From: Yersinia bercovieri ATCC 43970 | Lineage (GTDB): Bacteria > Pseudomonadota > Gammaproteobacteria > Enterobacterales > Enterobacteriaceae | Assembly: GCF_013282745.1 (NCBI RefSeq) | Contig: NZ_CP054044.1 | Location: forward strand, 682,001 to 746,000 | Direction: 5' to 3' | Length of the DNA stretch: 64,000 nucleotides | In this document: one piece after another, positions 60,320 to 64,000 of the stretch | Layout: each line of letters opens with the position of its first letter | How positions within the stretch are numbered: position 1 is the first letter of the stretch | The notes under the pieces: model-generated | Database searches by the model: none | Seen by the model: only the letters and a program-made list of their open reading frames with translations | What the model was told of the DNA's origin: nothing | Position numbers and translations under genes: made by a program

Positions 60320-60940
60320 ATGCAGAAAATACGCCTAATTTGTCTCGCGGTGCTAAGTCTCACTCTCTCTTGGGGCGCGCACGCTGAAGAAAAACGTTAC
60401 ATCTCTGATGAGCTGGATACCTACGTTCATAGTGGCCCCGGTAATCAATACCGCATTGTTGGCACGCTAAAAGGTGGGGATGAAGTCACCCTGATAAGCG
60501 TTGATGAAGGCACAAATTATGGCCAAATCCGCGACAGTAAGGGTAAAACCACGTGGATCCCACTGAATCAGTTGAGTGAAACACCAAGCTTACGTATTCG
60601 GGTGCCAGACCTTGAACAGCAGGTCAAAACACTGACTGATAAACTGGCTAATATTGATAATAGCTGGAATCAGCGCACCGCAGAGATGCAGCAGAAAGTC
60701 GCTGCCAGTGATAGCGTCATCTCCGAGCTGCAAAAAGAGAATGAATCACTGAAAAACCAGTTAGTGGTTGCTCAGAAGAAGGTCAGCGCAGTCAATCTGC
60801 AATTGGATGATAAGCAGCGCACCATCATCCTACAGTGGTTTATGTATGGTGGCGGTGTCGCGGGGATTGGCTTATTGCTGGGCCTGGTGCTGCCGCATCT
60901 GATCCCAAGTCGTAAAAAGAATAATCGTTGGATGAACTGA
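60320..60940 (+). CDS. ygiM: SH3-domain membrane protein YgiM
   Basis: A 206-residue protein (E. coli 206). A signal peptide ends at AHA near residue 22. A bacterial SH3b domain follows (about residues 25-92; YISDELDTYVHSGPGNQYRI is typical), then a coiled coil (about 98-165) and a C-terminal membrane helix (WFMYGGGVAGIGLLLGLVLP) with a basic tail. It is probably an inner-membrane-anchored periplasmic protein; function unknown. It lies 33 bp before cca and is likely co-transcribed. Confidence 0.92.
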   Translation: MQKIRLICLAVLSLTLSWGAHAEEKRYISDELDTYVHSGPGNQYRIVGTLKGGDEVTLISVDEGTNYGQIRDSKGKTTWIPLNQLSETPSLRIRVPDLEQQVKTLTDKLANIDNSWNQRTAEMQQKVAASDSVISELQKENESLKNQLVVAQKKVSAVNLQLDDKQRTIILQWFMYGGGVAGIGLLLGLVLPHLIPSRKKNNRWMN

Positions 60941-60973
60941 TATCCGCTGTAACGTCAACAACGAAGGGTTTAC

Positions 60974-62212
60974 ATGGAAATCTATTTGGTCGGCGGTGCC
61001 GTCCGCGACAACTTATTAGGCCTACCGGTGACCGAGCGGGATTGGGTGGTGGTGGGCGCGGCGCCGGAACAGCTGCTGGCACAGGGCTACCAACAGGTGG
61101 GCAAAGATTTTCCGGTTTTCCTTCATCCAGTCAGCCATGAAGAGTATGCGCTGGCCCGCACCGAACGTAAATCAGGCCAGGGTTACACTGGTTTTACCTG
61201 CTATGCCGCTCCTGATGTGACGCTGGAAGAGGATTTACTGCGCCGCGATCTAACCATTAATGCCATTGCCCGCCGTGATAACGGTGAGTTAATCGACCCC
61301 TATCACGGCAGACAAGATTTAGAAAATAGGCTGTTACGCCACGTCTCCGAGGCATTTGGCGAAGATCCACTGCGTGTCCTGCGGGTTGCCCGTTTCGCTG
61401 CCCGCTTTGCTCACTTGGGCTTTACTGTCGCCCCTGAGACTCAATCATTGATGGCGGCAATGGCACAAAGTGGCGAGCTGTCTGCTCTAACGCCAGAACG
61501 GGTCTGGAAAGAGACCGAGAAAGCGCTGAAAACACAAAACCCACAGATCTATTTTCAGGTGCTGCGCGATTGCGGTGCATTGGCGGTGCTGTTCCCTGAA
61601 ATTGACCGCTTATTTGGTGTTCCTGCGCCGGAAAAATGGCACCCGGAAATTGATACCGGTATCCATACCCTGATGACGCTGGCTATCGCCGCTCAACTCA
61701 CTCCTGAGGTTGATATTCGCTTCGCCGCCCTTTGCCATGATTTAGGCAAGGGTCTGACGCCAAAAGAGTTTTGGCCACATCACCATGGACATGGCCCTGC
61801 GGGCGTCAAATTGGTTGAGCAATTGTGTCAGCGTTTACGCGTGCCTAATCCGGTGCGTGATTTGGCAAAACTGGTGGCGGAGTACCATGATCTCATCCAT
61901 ACAGTGAATAAGCTTCGCCCTGAAACTCTGCTCAAATTATTTGATGCGATTGATGTTTGGCGCAAGCCAGAGCGCCTTGAGCAGATGATCATGACCAGCG
62001 AGGCGGATGCCCGTGGTCGCACTGGATTTGAAGATAATCCCTACCCACAAGGGGATTATCTGCGAGCCGCATTCCAGATTGCCAATGGCGTATCGGTGCA
62101 GGAAGTGGTCGCCAGCGGGCTACAAGGGTTGGCGATTCGTGACGAACTGAAACGCCGCCGTCAACAGGCGTTGGCGCAATGGAAGCAAGCTCAGGAAATT
62201 GCGCCAGAATAA
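60974..62212 (+). CDS. cca: CCA tRNA nucleotidyltransferase Cca
   Basis: A 412-residue multifunctional enzyme, exactly the E. coli length, adding and repairing the tRNA 3' CCA end. The class II nucleotidyltransferase head is [20 protein letters not shown], with [12 protein letters not shown] and the [15 protein letters not shown] region (here [15 protein letters not shown]). The C-terminal HD domain with phosphohydrolase residues is present: [21 protein letters not shown] good terminator follows. Confidence 0.96.
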   Translation: MEIYLVGGAVRDNLLGLPVTERDWVVVGAAPEQLLAQGYQQVGKDFPVFLHPVSHEEYALARTERKSGQGYTGFTCYAAPDVTLEEDLLRRDLTINAIARRDNGELIDPYHGRQDLENRLLRHVSEAFGEDPLRVLRVARFAARFAHLGFTVAPETQSLMAAMAQSGELSALTPERVWKETEKALKTQNPQIYFQVLRDCGALAVLFPEIDRLFGVPAPEKWHPEIDTGIHTLMTLAIAAQLTPEVDIRFAALCHDLGKGLTPKEFWPHHHGHGPAGVKLVEQLCQRLRVPNPVRDLAKLVAEYHDLIHTVNKLRPETLLKLFDAIDVWRKPERLEQMIMTSEADARGRTGFEDNPYPQGDYLRAAFQIANGVSVQEVVASGLQGLAIRDELKRRRQQALAQWKQAQEIAPE

Positions 62213-62231
62213 ACTCTGACCGCCATCAAAC

Positions 62232-62260
62232 AAAAAGCCCTGATTAATCAGGGCTTTTTT
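62232..62260. terminator. Bidirectional Rho-independent terminator cca/bacA
   Basis: AAAAAGCCCTGATT is followed directly by AATCAGGGCTTTTTT, a perfect palindrome with A and T tracts on both sides. It lies 19 bp after cca and 22 bp after the convergent bacA stop, so it can serve both. Confidence 0.92.
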
Positions 62261-62282
62261 ATGCTTCAAACTCATCACGCGG

Positions 62283-63101
62283 TTACATAAAGACCCAGTA
62301 CACCGCAGCGGCGACCACAAAGCGATAGATGGCAAAAGGTACAAAGGAGATGCGTTTAATCAGTGACAGGAAGGTTTTGATAGCAATCAGCGCGACAATA
62401 AATGCGGTGATGAATCCGACGGCAAACATCGGCAAATCACCCAGTGTCAGGAAGTGCAGACTCTTATATAAATCCAGCCCGCTGGCCCCCATCATCATCG
62501 GCACCGCCAAAATAAAGGAGAACTCAGAGGCGGCATAGCGATTAACGCCGACCAGCATCCCGCCAGAGATGGTAGCACCAGAACGGGAGAACCCCGGCCA
62601 CAGTGCCAGACACTGGAAGCAACCGATGGCAAAAGCCTGGCGATAGGTGATGTCATCCAGCCCGACGGCTTTCGCATTTTTAGGTTTGAACCACTCAGCG
62701 GTCAATAGCAGCAAGCCACCGGCAACCAAGGCATACATGACACTGTGCGGGTTAAATAGCGACTTGATGACATTGTGGAATACCAATCCCAGCCCCACAG
62801 CGGGCAGCATCGCCAGTAAAATATGGCCTAAGGTCAGATGGCCGCTGGTTTTCCCCTCATGAGGTACAGCGCCAAAATGGATGCCAATCAGGCCAAACAA
62901 CCGCCGCCAGAACACCACTACCACGGCCAGAATCGACCCTAGCTGAATAATGACTTCAAAGGTCTTGGCTTTGTCACCAGTAAAGCCCAGTAACTCGCCG
63001 ACAATAATCATATGCCCGGTAGATGAAACCGGCAGAAACTCGGTCAGCCCTTCTACTACACCCAGAACAAAAGCCACAAACAGCGAATACATATCCGTCA
63101 T
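62283..63101 (-). CDS. bacA: Undecaprenyl-diphosphate phosphatase BacA (UppP)
   Basis: A 272-residue inner-membrane phosphatase (E. coli 273) recycling the undecaprenyl carrier for peptidoglycan and giving bacitracin tolerance. Hallmarks: the Glu-rich motif [20 protein letters not shown] near residue 14 and [18 protein letters not shown] near 167. The start ATG at 63101 ([11 protein letters not shown]) matches the E. coli N-terminus; an upstream in-frame ATG at 63158 adds 19 residues. Confidence 0.96.
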   Translation of the reverse strand: MTDMYSLFVAFVLGVVEGLTEFLPVSSTGHMIIVGELLGFTGDKAKTFEVIIQLGSILAVVVVFWRRLFGLIGIHFGAVPHEGKTSGHLTLGHILLAMLPAVGLGLVFHNVIKSLFNPHSVMYALVAGGLLLLTAEWFKPKNAKAVGLDDITYRQAFAIGCFQCLALWPGFSRSGATISGGMLVGVNRYAASEFSFILAVPMMMGASGLDLYKSLHFLTLGDLPMFAVGFITAFIVALIAIKTFLSLIKRISFVPFAIYRFVVAAAVYWVFM

Positions 63102-63305
63102 CAACGATACCCAATGCCATATTATAGAAACCAAAAAAACGGCAATATTGAAAACCATAGGATTAACAAAACGATATGGTTAACAAAACAGTGCCGTTCA
63201 AATTTAATATTTAATTAACTTATCACGCTATCCAATGCAATCAGACCACATTATCGATGCAGCGTTGCACTTTTATGTCATCCCGGCGAAAAAATAGCCC
63301 ATCAC

Positions 63306-63665
63306 TCAGTCAGGACGTTGGCCACGCTCGATCACCACGCCGACATTTCTGGCTTGAGCCACTGCCCCCGGTTTGCTGACCTTAATTCGCACCCAAGGCG
63401 ACTTAAAGCGCTGTAGCAGCAGTTCGGCAACCTCTTCAGCCACCCGTTCGACCAAGGCAAAACGTTGTAATTCCACATGTTTTATGACGCTATCACTGAT
63501 ATCGGCATAACTCAGGCAATCATTCACATCATCACTGACGGCAGCTTTGCGATTATCCCAGCCCATTTCGATATCGAACACCAGCTTTTGCTGAATGGTC
63601 TGCTCCCAGTCATAAACACCGATGGTGGTTATGACGCTGAGTTCTTCAATAAATACGATATCCAT
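63306..63665 (-). CDS. folB: Dihydroneopterin aldolase FolB
   Basis: A 119-residue enzyme (E. coli 122) of tetrahydrofolate synthesis that cleaves or epimerises dihydroneopterin. The fold markers are [36 protein letters not shown] with the substrate-pocket Tyr, [14 protein letters not shown] with the Glu, and [19 protein letters not shown]. The ATG at 63665 gives the E. coli N-terminus; a GTG directly before it is less likely. Divergent from plsY. Confidence 0.95.
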   Translation of the reverse strand: MDIVFIEELSVITTIGVYDWEQTIQQKLVFDIEMGWDNRKAAVSDDVNDCLSYADISDSVIKHVELQRFALVERVAEEVAELLLQRFKSPWVRIKVSKPGAVAQARNVGVVIERGQRPD

Positions 63666-63772
63666 CACGCCACTCTCTGTTTTTGTGCTCGCCGGATACC
63701 ACTTCCAGCCGAATATGCGTATTATCCACTGATGTGGGGATTAAAACGATCATTATTCAACAGGGCGGTGTT

Positions 63773-64000
63773 ATGAGTGCTATCGCGCTTGGCATGATTA
63801 TCTTCGCGTATTTGTGTGGCTCTATTTCCAGTGCGATCTTGGTCTGCCGGGTTGCCAAGCTGCCAGATCCGCGTGTGCATGGTTCCGGTAATCCCGGTGC
63901 CACCAATGTACTGCGCATTGGTGGCCGCGCTGCTGCCGCAACCGTCCTGATTTTTGATGTGCTGAAAGGCATGTTGCCAGTTTGGATAGCTTATCTGCTG
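63773..64000 (+). CDS. plsY: Glycerol-3-phosphate acyltransferase PlsY (partial)
   Basis: The first 76 codons of the acyl-phosphate:glycerol-3-phosphate acyltransferase, cut off by the window end (E. coli PlsY 205 residues). Shown are the first membrane helix with [20 protein letters not shown] and the glycerol-phosphate binding loop [16 protein letters not shown], then [11 protein letters not shown]. The folB-plsY divergent arrangement is as in E. coli. Confidence 0.95.
   Translation, partial: MSAIALGMIIFAYLCGSISSAILVCRVAKLPDPRVHGSGNPGATNVLRIGGRAAAATVLIFDVLKGMLPVWIAYLL

Overview
The window is a 64-kb stretch of enterobacterial chromosome, most likely from the genus Yersinia and probably close to the Y. 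enterocolitica group (inference). From 24.7 kb to the right end the gene order follows the Escherichia coli 65-68 min region: exbD-exbB, metC, yghB, yqhC, yqhD, dkgA, ygiQ, ftsP, plsC, parC, mdaB, ygiN, parE, yqiA, cpdA, yqiB, nudF, tolC, ygiB, ygiC, ygiD, ribB, ubiK, hldE, glnE, ygiF, ygiM, cca, bacA, folB, plsY. Protein lengths match the family members closely, and a ferric-enterobactin fep-fes cluster without biosynthesis genes is known from Y. enterocolitica. I saw no tRNA, rRNA, CRISPR array or transposase.

Left part (1-24.7 kb), accessory. (a) fepDGC, a Fur-box-fronted inner-membrane ferric-siderophore importer, lies between two inverted copies of a roughly 470-510 bp non-transposase repeat, with the enterobactin esterase gene fes beyond the right copy. 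No receptor or binding-protein gene is in the window. TonB-system genes exbBD lie about 20 kb away behind their own Fur-like site. (b) A GC-rich, five-gene Cu(I)/Ag(I) export operon: a His/Met-rich exported protein, CusF, a CusC-like outer-membrane factor, CusB fused to a second CusF domain, and CusA. No CusRS pair is present. (c) A sharply AT-rich, apparently complete tad/flp pilus locus (flp, tadV, rcpC, rcpA, a small unknown in the rcpB position, tadZ, tadA-tadG), most of it in overlapping reading frames, preceded by a ToxR/CadC-like membrane-anchored winged-helix regulator that probably controls it.

Right part (24.7-64 kb), conserved core: TonB energisation (exbBD), methionine metabolism (metC), the aldehyde-stress module yqhC/yqhD/dkgA, cell envelope and division (ftsP, plsC, bacA, plsY), topoisomerase IV (parC, parE), cAMP and ADP-ribose turnover (cpdA, nudF), efflux (tolC), riboflavin synthesis with an FMN riboswitch (ribB), ubiquinone assembly (ubiK), heptose synthesis (hldE), nitrogen control (glnE), tRNA CCA addition (cca) and folate (folB). 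Differences from the E. coli layout are a frameshifted, internally deleted ygiN, a LysR-type regulator gene overlapping the end of parE, a yjeH-type exporter between ubiK and hldE, and absence of the qseBC block between parC and mdaB.

The best candidates for something undescribed are the repeat family that brackets fepDGC and leaves a short terminal-inverted-repeat form between ygiQ and ftsP, the tad regulator with twin palindromes in front of flp, the unusual Flp prepilin cleavage spacing, the unknown protein in the rcpB slot, and the helically phased repeats in front of the copper operon.
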